Origin: CAYSDL01 sp964429875
GTDB lineage: Bacteria; Fidelibacterota; Marinisomatia; SCGC-AAA003-L08; D37C17
Assembly: GCA_964429875.1 (NCBI GenBank)
Contig: CAYSDL010000001.1
Coordinates: 1 to 64,000, forward strand
DNA: 64,000 nt
Direction: 5' to 3'
Shown here one piece after another: positions 36,607-45,070 of this stretch; within the stretch, counting starts at the first letter, position 1, and the number at the start of each line of letters is the position of its first letter. Under the pieces are notes generated by a model that was given only the letters and a program-made list of their open reading frames with translations, did not search any database and had not been told where the DNA came from. Position numbers and translations under genes: made by a program.

Positions 36607-37362
36607 TTAATATGCTAAATCTACAAAACTTTGCCAATCTCCTTGCCAATATTTTTTTTCATTTATCATCGTTACTGTAAATTTAGATAACCAATCACCT
36701 AAAAAAATCATTTTTTTATCATCTTTTTCATAAATCCCGGTCTGATGATAATGACCAACTAAAACAGAATCATAGCCTAATTCCCATTTTTTTTCAGAGT
36801 ATTCTTTTATATCATGTTTAATTATATCTACATATTTATCATGATGATTATAAGCTGAACTTGATTTAGAAATTCTTTTAGCTAATTTACATGTAAAATT
36901 TGCAGGGAGTATTTGAAATGATTTAATAAAAATAGGGTGTCTAATAATTTTTTTCAAGATTCTATAACCATGATCATTTTTAAGCAGTCCATCTCCATGG
37001 GTAATTAAAATCTTTTGATTTGAATAATTAAATTCAAAATCACCTTTGTGAATAACAATGCTGGCTTCTTTATTTAAATAACCAAAATCCCAATAATCAT
37101 GATTCCCAAGTACATAATGAATTTTAACTCCAGATTTTGCTAAATCTTTAAATGAATCAATTAAATTATCATATCCACTTGGAATAACATGTTTATATTC
37201 AAACCAATAATCAAAAAAATCTCCCCCTATAATTAGAGTAGAATTATCAAAACTTTTTATTTTATCAAAGACTTTAAATAGTTTTGTTCTTCTATCATTT
37301 TCTTCTTGATTATTATCCATTGAAAAATGGTTATCAGATACTATGAATATTGGACCGTTCAA
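36607..37362 (-). CDS. lpxH: UDP-2,3-diacylglucosamine hydrolase-like metallophosphoesterase
   Basis: Calcineurin-like phosphoesterase with all five motifs: IVSDNHF (usual SDLHL), GGDFFDYWFEY, VLGNHDYW, ITHGDGL and VGHYHQTG. GDFFDxW and GNHD are typical of LpxH, which removes UMP from UDP-2,3-diacylglucosamine in lipid A synthesis. SDNH in place of SDLH leaves open a close relative. Length (251) fits. It is the first gene of the minus unit that runs down to bolA, facing the outer-membrane peptidase gene. Confidence 0.82.
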   Translation of the reverse strand: MNGPIFIVSDNHFSMDNNQEENDRRTKLFKVFDKIKSFDNSTLIIGGDFFDYWFEYKHVIPSGYDNLIDSFKDLAKSGVKIHYVLGNHDYWDFGYLNKEASIVIHKGDFEFNYSNQKILITHGDGLLKNDHGYRILKKIIRHPIFIKSFQILPANFTCKLAKRISKSSSAYNHHDKYVDIIKHDIKEYSEKKWELGYDSVLVGHYHQTGIYEKDDKKMIFLGDWLSKFTVTMINEKKYWQGDWQSFVDLAY

Positions 37363-37448
37363 TAATTTAACTTATTTTAATTATATTAATACTGATTAAC
37401 TTTAAATGTATTATTTGATAATAATTTATTAAAAAATCTAATTACTAA

Positions 37449-40400
37449 GTGATAAAAAACAAATATTTAATCATTTTTATTTTATTATTTAATTTTCAAT
37501 TTGGACAATATGGAAAAAATATTGTGCAATACGATGAATTTGAATGGTATTTTATTCAAACCTTACACTTTGATATATATTATTACTCACATGAAGAAAG
37601 CCAGATTGATTTTGTCGCATCACATGCCGAAAAAGCTTACGATAAAATATCTAATTTAATTGGCTGGGGATTAAATGATAGATCCTCAATTATTGTTTAT
37701 AATTCGCATATAGATTTTCAACAAACTAATGTAGTAAATAGTTATATGAGAGAAGGTATTGGAGGAGTCACAGAACTTATGAAAAATCGAATGGTTATTC
37801 CATTTGATGGATCCCACAAGGACTTTAAACATGTTATTTATCATGAATTAGTACATGTTTTTATAAATGATGGTGTTTATGGAGGGTCCTTAAAAAATTT
37901 AATTAATTCTAATGCAGTTTATATTCCCTTATGGATGAATGAAGGTCTTGCTGAATATCTTGCAAGTAAATGGGATGCAAACTCAGATATGTGGATAAGA
38001 GATTTATCTCTGAATTATGATCAAATACCTGAAATAAATTCTTTAAACGGTTATCTTGCCTATAGGGGAGGACAATCAGTATGGAATTTTATTACTGAAA
38101 AATGGGGGGAAGAATCAATTAAGGAAATATTTTATAATGTTCAATTAAAAAGCAATATTAATAAAGGATTTAAAGAAGCAATAGGAGTTGATATTGAAGA
38201 ATTATCTGAACAATGGCATAAATATATAAAAAGAGAATATTGGCCAGACATAACTTTAAGAGATGATATTCAGGATATTGCAAGACAAGTTACTGATCAT
38301 ATAAAATTATATAATTCATATAATATTTCTCCCTCTCCTTCTCCAGATGGAACAAAAATAGCAATGTATTCAAACATAGATGGTGAAATGGGAATTTATA
38401 TTGTCTCATCAATTGATGGTAAGTTTTTAAGGAAAATTATAAAGGGAAATAAAACAGCAGAACATGAAGAACTGCATATATTAAAACCTGGTATATCATG
38501 GTCTCCAAATGGAGAAAAAATTGTTTTTGCTGCAAAATCAAAAGGTGAAGACGCATTATTTATTTATGATGTAAAAAAATCCAATAGTCAAGAAAAGATT
38601 TCTTTTAAAACTAATAATAAATATAATTTAAAAGGAATTTCAAGGCCAGTTTGGAATCCTATATTTAATGAAATTGCATTTATTGGCCATGATGGGTTTT
38701 CTAGTGATGTTTACATATATAACATGGATAACAGTTTAATAAAAAATATAACTAATGATTGGTATAGTGATACTCAGGTTTCGTGGCATCCCAATGGAAA
38801 AGATTTATTAATAATATCTGATAGAGGAAATAATGAATTAGGTAGAAAAGCTGATATTTTAAATTTTATTGATCATGATGTAGATAATTTAGATATATAT
38901 AAACTAGTTGATAGTTCTAATGATAAATATGAAATTGTGCGATTAACAAATACTCCTGATAATGAGAGTTATGCAATATATTCTTCTGACAGTGAAAAAA
39001 TCGCATATATTTCAGATTTATCGGGCATAAATAATATTTATGTTTCAACAAATGAATGTCAAACTAGTTCCCCAATAACAAACATTTTAACAGGGATTAC
39101 TCAAATTCATTGGAATTCAAATGATCAAATAATGTTTACAGGTTTTTATAAGAGTGGTTTTGATGTATTTATTTTATCTAATATTAATAAATTAATAAAT
39201 ACAGCAGTTGAAATTCCCACATCAAATTGGAAAAATAAAAAAGAAATTGATTTATTACGAAGTCCAGATTTTTCAAATACTTATTCAAAAAATTATGAAA
39301 GTTTTATTTTTAATGAAAATAATATTGAAAAATTTTCTAAAAATATAATTATAGATGAATCTGTATTAAAAAACAAACATGGTCATTATTATCCAAATAA
39401 ATATAATACACGATTTACTATAGACTATGCACAGGCTAGCTATACATTTGATTCATATTATGGCAACAAAGCTATGGGGACATTTCTATTTAGTGATATT
39501 CTTGGAGACCATAGAATAGGTTTTGGTATAGAACTTGGAGATATTACACAGCTTAAAGATTCTGATTATTTTTTAACATATAATCATTTAAAAAATAGAT
39601 TTAATCATCAATGGACGTTGTATCATCAAGCCTATAAATCTAATTATATTATTGTTCCCGATGGGTGGGATGGTATTATGGATCCTGGTGATTATTATGA
39701 TCAATTATTAAATAGAAATCTAGGTATATATTATACCTCTTCCTTTCCTTTTTCAAGGTATAGTAGACTTGAAGGATCGATTAATTTTAATAGGTATATA
39801 CGACAAACAATTAGAACCGATTACTGGGCAAATGAATCATCAGTAAGTTATGATTCTGAAAATTTATTTTCTCCATATATAAAATATGTTTGGGATAACA
39901 CAAGATGGTTTTTTATTTATCCTGTTAGTGGTTCCCGAATTTATGTTAAATATGATTTTGCTCCTTCAGCTAGTTATAATGACTATAGTTATGAAATGTT
40001 AACATTTGATAGTAGGTCTTATATAGAAGTTTCATTTAAAAATAAAGTTAGTATAGCTGCTAGAATTTTTGGAGGATCTAGTTGGGGAAAAAGTAAAAGA
40101 AAATTTTTAATAGGTGGTACTCCATGGCTTTTTTCAGGAGATGATAATATGATTAATTCTAGTTATGAACAAACCATGGAAGAAACTGGAGATTTTTATT
40201 TTATGAATAATTATATTATCCCAATAAGAGGACATGAGCTTGCAGCTAAATATGGACAAAATGCAATTTTAATGAATTATGAATTACGCCTTCCATTTTT
40301 TATGTATTATGTCCCTACTATTCAATTTTTAGGTCAAATATTTGGAGTCTTTTTTGTAGATGTTGGAGTAGTATGGGATAAAGATTTTCCAAAATATCAT

Positions 40401-40610
40401 GTAGAGGATAATTGGAATACTCAAAATCATTGCTTTTCTGATGAGCATACAGATGATTGTGCTGCAGGATGGTTAATGTCATATGGACTTGGTCCTAGAT
40501 TTATTTTTTTAGGTATGCCATGGAAACTTGATTATGCATGGCAATATAATCCACATAAAGGAAAAACTTCAGATAGAAAATGGTATATATCAATTGGCTT
40601 TGACTTTTAA
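37449..40610 (+). CDS. Outer-membrane protein with gluzincin peptidase, beta-propeller and barrel
   Basis: The start is GTG. After a signal peptide (YLIIFILLFNFQFG) comes a peptidase-like domain with YHELVHVFIND (HExxH, about residue 137) and WMNEGLAEYLASKW, the gluzincin pair HExxH + NExxAE. Residues about 290-580 are TolB/PD40-type propeller blades (ISPSPSPDGTKIAMYSN, ISWSPNGEKIVFAA, VSWHPNGKDLLIIS). Residues about 650-1053 form an outer-membrane barrel of the Omp85 surface-antigen type (RKFLIGGTPWLFSGDDN, MNYELRLPFFMYYVP, YGLGPRFIFLGMPWKLDYAW in parts), ending in Phe. Proteins of this design occur in several marine phyla; the target is unknown. Confidence 0.85.
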   Translation: MIKNKYLIIFILLFNFQFGQYGKNIVQYDEFEWYFIQTLHFDIYYYSHEESQIDFVASHAEKAYDKISNLIGWGLNDRSSIIVYNSHIDFQQTNVVNSYMREGIGGVTELMKNRMVIPFDGSHKDFKHVIYHELVHVFINDGVYGGSLKNLINSNAVYIPLWMNEGLAEYLASKWDANSDMWIRDLSLNYDQIPEINSLNGYLAYRGGQSVWNFITEKWGEESIKEIFYNVQLKSNINKGFKEAIGVDIEELSEQWHKYIKREYWPDITLRDDIQDIARQVTDHIKLYNSYNISPSPSPDGTKIAMYSNIDGEMGIYIVSSIDGKFLRKIIKGNKTAEHEELHILKPGISWSPNGEKIVFAAKSKGEDALFIYDVKKSNSQEKISFKTNNKYNLKGISRPVWNPIFNEIAFIGHDGFSSDVYIYNMDNSLIKNITNDWYSDTQVSWHPNGKDLLIISDRGNNELGRKADILNFIDHDVDNLDIYKLVDSSNDKYEIVRLTNTPDNESYAIYSSDSEKIAYISDLSGINNIYVSTNECQTSSPITNILTGITQIHWNSNDQIMFTGFYKSGFDVFILSNINKLINTAVEIPTSNWKNKKEIDLLRSPDFSNTYSKNYESFIFNENNIEKFSKNIIIDESVLKNKHGHYYPNKYNTRFTIDYAQASYTFDSYYGNKAMGTFLFSDILGDHRIGFGIELGDITQLKDSDYFLTYNHLKNRFNHQWTLYHQAYKSNYIIVPDGWDGIMDPGDYYDQLLNRNLGIYYTSSFPFSRYSRLEGSINFNRYIRQTIRTDYWANESSVSYDSENLFSPYIKYVWDNTRWFFIYPVSGSRIYVKYDFAPSASYNDYSYEMLTFDSRSYIEVSFKNKVSIAARIFGGSSWGKSKRKFLIGGTPWLFSGDDNMINSSYEQTMEETGDFYFMNNYIIPIRGHELAAKYGQNAILMNYELRLPFFMYYVPTIQFLGQIFGVFFVDVGVVWDKDFPKYHVEDNWNTQNHCFSDEHTDDCAAGWLMSYGLGPRFIFLGMPWKLDYAWQYNPHKGKTSDRKWYISIGFDF

Positions 40611-41210
40611 TTGGGGGAAAAAATACCAGTAGATTTCTTTTCACATAATGATGTATTGAAAATTAGCAAGAATTTGATTGGAAAAAATATTATTACAAAT
40701 ATTAATAATAATATAACAAGTGGAATGATTGTTGAAACGGAAGCATATGCCGGAATATATGATAAAGCATCACATGCATATAAAAATAAAAGGACAAATC
40801 GTACAGAAATTATGTATAAAAAAGGAGGAATATGTTATGTGTATTTATGTTATGGAATGCATTATTTAATGAATATTGTAACAGCTGATGAAAATATTCC
40901 ACATGCTGTTTTAATAAGAGCAATTGAACCTAAAAATGGCATAGATATTATGTTGAAAAGAAGAAAATTTAAAAAAGTATCTTGCAATCTCACTAATGGT
41001 CCTGGAAAATTATCACAAGCACTTGCGATTGATCAGAAATTAAACGGTGAATTATTAGATGGGGAAAATATTTGGATTGAAGATTCAAAGGTTAATATAG
41101 ATGAAAAAGATATTTTATCAAGTCCACGAATAGGGGTAGATTATGCCAAGGAAGATGCAAGTCTTCCTTATAGATTTTATATTAAAAATAAATGGGTAAG
41201 TAAAACATAA
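40611..41210 (+). CDS. aag: 3-methyladenine DNA glycosylase (AAG/MPG type)
   Basis: An alkyladenine DNA glycosylase: ETEAYAGIYDKASHAYKNKRTNRTEIMY holds the catalytic Glu and DNA-contact residues (read in parts), followed by YVYLCYGMHYLMNIV, AVLIRAIEP and LTNGPGKLSQALAID. It removes 3-methyladenine and hypoxanthine. The start is TTG directly after the stop of the outer-membrane gene, with no spacer. Length (199) is typical. With rnhA and the MGMT gene it makes a small DNA-maintenance group. Confidence 0.94.
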   Translation: MGEKIPVDFFSHNDVLKISKNLIGKNIITNINNNITSGMIVETEAYAGIYDKASHAYKNKRTNRTEIMYKKGGICYVYLCYGMHYLMNIVTADENIPHAVLIRAIEPKNGIDIMLKRRKFKKVSCNLTNGPGKLSQALAIDQKLNGELLDGENIWIEDSKVNIDEKDILSSPRIGVDYAKEDASLPYRFYIKNKWVSKT

Positions 41211-41215
41211 TATTT

Positions 41216-41650
41216 ATGAAAAAGTTAATTTATATTTACACTGATGGTGCATGTCGAGGGAATCCAGGACCTGGAGGATGGGGAGCTATCCTGGAATGTG
41301 ATGGCTATAAAAAGGAAATTAATGGGGCCTCACAGTTAACTACGAATAATATTATGGAACTAACTGCAGTTATAAAAGCCTTAGAATTAGTAAAAAATTC
41401 ATCTAGCATTGTTATTACAACAGATTCGACTTATGTTAAAAATGGTATTACAGAATGGATTCATAATTGGAAAGTTAAAGGCTGGAAAACAGCAAATAAA
41501 AAACCAGTAAAAAATAAAGATTTATGGCAATTATTAGATAAACTATCTCAAAAACATAATATAGATTGGAAGTGGGTTCGTGGGCATACAGGTCATCCTG
41601 GAAATGAGAAAGCTGATCAATTGGCAAATGAAGCTATAGATGTTTTATAA
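41216..41650 (+). CDS. rnhA: Ribonuclease HI
   Basis: RNase HI cuts RNA in RNA-DNA hybrids. The catalytic residues are visible: Asp in YTDGACRGNPGPGGWG, Glu in NNIMELTAVIKALE, Asp in ITTDSTYVKNGITEWI, and the final His/Asp in VRGHTGHPGNEKADQLAN. The basic handle (WKVKGWKTANKKPVKN) is present. 144 residues is normal. Confidence 0.96.
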   Translation: MKKLIYIYTDGACRGNPGPGGWGAILECDGYKKEINGASQLTTNNIMELTAVIKALELVKNSSSIVITTDSTYVKNGITEWIHNWKVKGWKTANKKPVKNKDLWQLLDKLSQKHNIDWKWVRGHTGHPGNEKADQLANEAIDVL

Positions 41651-41656
41651 TTAATT

Positions 41657-42433
41657 ATGTTTGAAGAAATTGCTACAAACAGCAAGTATTACTATCACAA
41701 TATCATTTCCTTTATTATGCTTGGAGTATGGATTTATTTTGCAATTAAAGGCTCTTACTCTAAAAATAAAAAATTTACTTATCAAGTTTCAACTTGGATT
41801 ATCATATTTTGTTTATTTCAGGAATCTATAGATTTTATAAATCGATTTTTTTTAGATCCCAATTACATATTTTCAATTCAAAGGGATCTTCCACTATTAC
41901 AGTTTTGTCAAATCAGTTTTTATTTTTCATTACTTTGTATATTTTTTACTAAAAAAACTATAAATCACAATAAACAATATTCGATAAATCAGTTTTTATT
42001 TGATGGCGCATTCTTATTAGGATTCTCTGGGGCATTTCAAGGTATTATAACACCAGATTTTGATAATATTAATAATATAATTGGTGTTATATGTATTCAA
42101 TTGCAACACTCTTTAATTATATTAAATGTGATTTGGCTTATGTCCGCATATAATTATAGGTTGAAGTTTAAAGGTGTATGCTTCACATACTTATTAATCA
42201 ATCTAATTGCTCCGTTTGCACTATTTATAAATAATTTATTAGGGACTAATTCAACAGGTGAGTCTGCAAATTATTTTTATGTAAATGAATTACCAAAAGT
42301 AGATAATTTTTTCCTTAATTTTGTATCACAATATCCATCGCCTGATTACATTTTATACATACAGCCTATTTTTATTATTTACTTCATTTCTTTATACCTG
42401 CCTTTTATGTTATTAAATAAATTCAAAAAATAA
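41657..42433 (+). CDS. TIGR02206/YwaF-like membrane protein
   Basis: Seven membrane segments are likely. The pattern RDLPLLQFCQISFYFSLLCIFF (in the YwaF family LPLHLC..S) and DGAFLLGFSGAFQGIITPD in parts, with INLIAPFALFINNLLGTN later, fits the TIGR02206 family of unknown function (YwaF in Bacillus). At 258 residues it has the usual size. It sits between rnhA and the MGMT gene with short, similar spacers. Confidence 0.75.
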   Translation: MFEEIATNSKYYYHNIISFIMLGVWIYFAIKGSYSKNKKFTYQVSTWIIIFCLFQESIDFINRFFLDPNYIFSIQRDLPLLQFCQISFYFSLLCIFFTKKTINHNKQYSINQFLFDGAFLLGFSGAFQGIITPDFDNINNIIGVICIQLQHSLIILNVIWLMSAYNYRLKFKGVCFTYLLINLIAPFALFINNLLGTNSTGESANYFYVNELPKVDNFFLNFVSQYPSPDYILYIQPIFIIYFISLYLPFMLLNKFKK

Positions 42434-42754
42434 TTATTAATTATGAATTTTAACCAAAAATGCTATGAATTATTGTCTCAAATCCCCCAAGGAAAAATTT
42501 CAACTTATAAGCAAATTGCAAATATGTTAAACACCAAAGCATATCGTGCGGTAGGGAATGCAATGGCCAAAAACCCAAACCCTATTATCGTTCCTTGCCA
42601 CCGAGTTATAAAAAGTGATGGACACATTGGAGGTTATGCTTTAGGAGTTAAGAAAAAAAATAGCCTATTAAAAAATGAAGGGATAATAATTAAAAAAGGT
42701 AAAATAATAGATTTTGAAAAACACATTCATTCATTTAAATAATTATTAATTATG
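42429..42754 (+). repeat. Repeated 17-base start-spacer element
   Basis: AATAATTATTAATTATG occurs at 42429-42445 and again at 42738-42754, each time spanning the stop codon of one gene and the ATG of the next, with the identical 9-base spacer TTATTAATT. A shorter version, TAATTAATTATG, does the same at 41648-41659. The feature marks the outer span of the two exact copies. Confidence 0.6.
42443..42742 (+). CDS. Methylated-DNA-cysteine methyltransferase domain protein
   Basis: Only the C-terminal DNA-binding/alkyl-acceptor domain of MGMT/Ogt is present (99 residues): IPQGKISTYKQIA, the Arg-finger helix AYRAVGNAMAKNPNP, and IVPCHRVIKSDGHIGGYALG with the acceptor Cys52. The N-terminal domain of Ogt is missing, as in short Ogt-like proteins and ATL proteins; since Cys is kept (ATLs usually have Trp or Ala) it may be an active repair protein. 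Confidence 0.92.
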   Translation: MNFNQKCYELLSQIPQGKISTYKQIANMLNTKAYRAVGNAMAKNPNPIIVPCHRVIKSDGHIGGYALGVKKKNSLLKNEGIIIKKGKIIDFEKHIHSFK

Positions 42755-43000
42755 AAAAAAGAAAAAATATTATATTTGCTACTATGTATTCTTCCAATCT
42801 GTAAAATTATAGATGTTTTACTTGCCCTAATATATTCAATTGGAAAAGTAAGTTTTGAATGGGATGGAGCATATTATATACTATCAGGTTTTGTAAATCA
42901 AAGTCTATTTAAAGAAGATAAATTGGCATTATTATCAATTATTGTAATGTTATTTATGACAATCTTTTCTATTCTTGTAAAATATAAATTCATTTTTTAG
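42752..43000 (+). CDS. Small membrane protein, unknown
   Basis: An 82-residue protein with two membrane segments (about 7-30 and 60-79) and a middle stretch SFEWDGAYYILSGF. No family recognised. It uses the same stop-spacer-start element as the gene before it and is last in the plus-strand group, so it is probably translated with it. Confidence 0.6.
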   Translation: MKKEKILYLLLCILPICKIIDVLLALIYSIGKVSFEWDGAYYILSGFVNQSLFKEDKLALLSIIVMLFMTIFSILVKYKFIF

Positions 43001-43021
43001 AAGTTTTAATATTAATAATTA

Positions 43022-45070
43022 TTATTGAAGAATTGTATTAATCAAGATAATGATATCTTGGATATTAAGAATATTGTCTTGATTCATATCCCCCGCTTCA
43101 TTTTGATAACTTGATGCGTCAGTTGTCCCTAAAATAATATTAACAAGTTGGACAACATCTAGGATATTAATCACTGTATCTTGATTTAAATCTCCTGAAA
43201 TAATAGGCATTTCTTCAAGTGTTAAAGTAATTGGAATTGAAGTTGTATATTCAACATAATCATTCTGATTTGAAGAAAAATATAAATAAAGCTCAATATT
43301 TAAATTATCCATAGATGCATCAAAAATTATTTGAAATGGAGATTCAATATTGATTCCAACTTCTCCAGGATTAATATCCCCAAAATTAACATTTGGGTTT
43401 ACAATATTTACATCTGAATTAAGCGATACTAAAAATCCAGAAGAATTTAGTGCAGTCCCCCATGATGGATCATTAACTAAAACAACGGAGAGTTCTATCT
43501 CTTCTCCTGGATTAATATTGCCATCAGAATCATTTAAAATATATATATCTTCACCTGCATAATCAATTTTTGGGAATAATGGAGTTTGTATTGCTTTATA
43601 AGCATCTACTCTTCCTTTTCCTAACATTCCATCTAAATAATTTTCAGAGTTTACATCATAAATAACAGGGTCAGAAGTAGCTAAAACCATAGTTCTAATC
43701 ATTTCATTAGTCCAATCCATATGTTGTGATTTAACTAATCCAAAAACACTAGCTACTACTGGTGATGCCATTGAAGAACCATCCCAAGATTGATAGCTGC
43801 TTGGGTTAGTGCAACTCCTGATATTTTCACCTGGAGATGCAAGATCAATAGTTTCATGGTATGTCCCCCAGTGATTCCATTGATTATTGTTTCCTAGAGG
43901 ACAAACAGATACTGAGTTTTCATAGCTTGATGGATAATGTGCTTCATAAGCTTCTCCCCATCCAGTTGTACTTCCATTTCCTCCAGCACAAACAACTATA
44001 GCATTATAATCATTAACAGCAGTATTTATTACACTATTTTCATACTGACTAAAACCACCTCCACCCCAACTATTATTAATTACTGTAAAACCTTCAGAAA
44101 AATATCCTGCTTTAGCTGCATAAAGGATTCCTGCAAATCCATCTGTTATATAGATATCTCCAGATTGATTTTCATCAGAAACTTTTACAGACATTAAACT
44201 ACAATTAAATGCAGTTGATGCAATCCCCGCAGAATTATCTGTTGTAGCAGCAAGCAAACCTGCTACGTGAGAACCATGTGACCACCCACCTGAATTAGGA
44301 GGATCTGGATTATTATCATCAACACCTCCATTCCCAGATGGATCCCAGCCAATTAAATCATCAATATATGTATTTGCATTGTTGTCCCAATCATCATCAT
44401 CAATACCATTTAAGTCTCCTGGGTCTAAAATATATTGACCACCAGAATAAATAATAGTATGCCCATTACCATTTGCATCCTCACCCAGATTTTCCCATAA
44501 ATTATTTCTTAAATCTGCATGAGTCCAATTCACTCCTGTATCAACTGATGCTAAAATAACCTGTCTATTTCCTGGAGTTTCTCCATTATCAGTCCAATAA
44601 TCCCAAGCATCATTAGAATTTATGGAATAAAGGTACCATTGTTGGCTAGTTGCGCTACCAAAATATGTATCATTAGGGGAGTAGAATGGTCTTCTTTTAT
44701 ATTCAAATTCAACAGAATAAATTTGATTTATTTTTTCGAGTTCATTTTTAATTATACTTAATTCTTCTCTGCTTTTTTCAGATAAAAAAACTCTGTAAAT
44801 TCTATTTAAATAAATTTCTCCATCATGATCCTCATCTGTTGCTCCAGGCAGCCAAAGCTCTAAATTTTGAACATTATTTTTCACAATAAAATTATCTAGT
44901 TCCTCTAACCCAGTTTTCAACAAACTATTTTGTCTATTAATAATTATTTTCGGAGCGTCTTTTTTCAAACAAAATAATAATTTATTATTATATGAGTTAT
45001 CTAAGTTATCACAAAATAAAAATGTAATAAAAATTGTGATAACAAATATTTTTTCAATTAGTCTATCCAT
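43022..45070 (-). CDS. Secreted subtilisin-family protease with dockerin-like tail
   Basis: A signal peptide (IEKIFVITIFITFLFC) precedes a propeptide with an inhibitor-like end, then an S8 peptidase domain (about 150-500): Asp177 in ASVDTGVNWTHADL, His265 in GWSHGSHVAGLLA, oxyanion Asn in NNSWGGGG, and Ser433 in DGSSMASPVVASV. A beta-sandwich-like region (about 520-620) leads to the tail (about 625-682) with two calcium motifs: GDLNQDTVINILDVVQLVNI and GDMNQDNILNIQDIIILINT. It overlaps the trypsin-like gene by 8 bases, so they are co-expressed. Confidence 0.93.
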   Translation of the reverse strand: MDRLIEKIFVITIFITFLFCDNLDNSYNNKLLFCLKKDAPKIIINRQNSLLKTGLEELDNFIVKNNVQNLELWLPGATDEDHDGEIYLNRIYRVFLSEKSREELSIIKNELEKINQIYSVEFEYKRRPFYSPNDTYFGSATSQQWYLYSINSNDAWDYWTDNGETPGNRQVILASVDTGVNWTHADLRNNLWENLGEDANGNGHTIIYSGGQYILDPGDLNGIDDDDWDNNANTYIDDLIGWDPSGNGGVDDNNPDPPNSGGWSHGSHVAGLLAATTDNSAGIASTAFNCSLMSVKVSDENQSGDIYITDGFAGILYAAKAGYFSEGFTVINNSWGGGGFSQYENSVINTAVNDYNAIVVCAGGNGSTTGWGEAYEAHYPSSYENSVSVCPLGNNNQWNHWGTYHETIDLASPGENIRSCTNPSSYQSWDGSSMASPVVASVFGLVKSQHMDWTNEMIRTMVLATSDPVIYDVNSENYLDGMLGKGRVDAYKAIQTPLFPKIDYAGEDIYILNDSDGNINPGEEIELSVVLVNDPSWGTALNSSGFLVSLNSDVNIVNPNVNFGDINPGEVGINIESPFQIIFDASMDNLNIELYLYFSSNQNDYVEYTTSIPITLTLEEMPIISGDLNQDTVINILDVVQLVNIILGTTDASSYQNEAGDMNQDNILNIQDIIILINTILQ

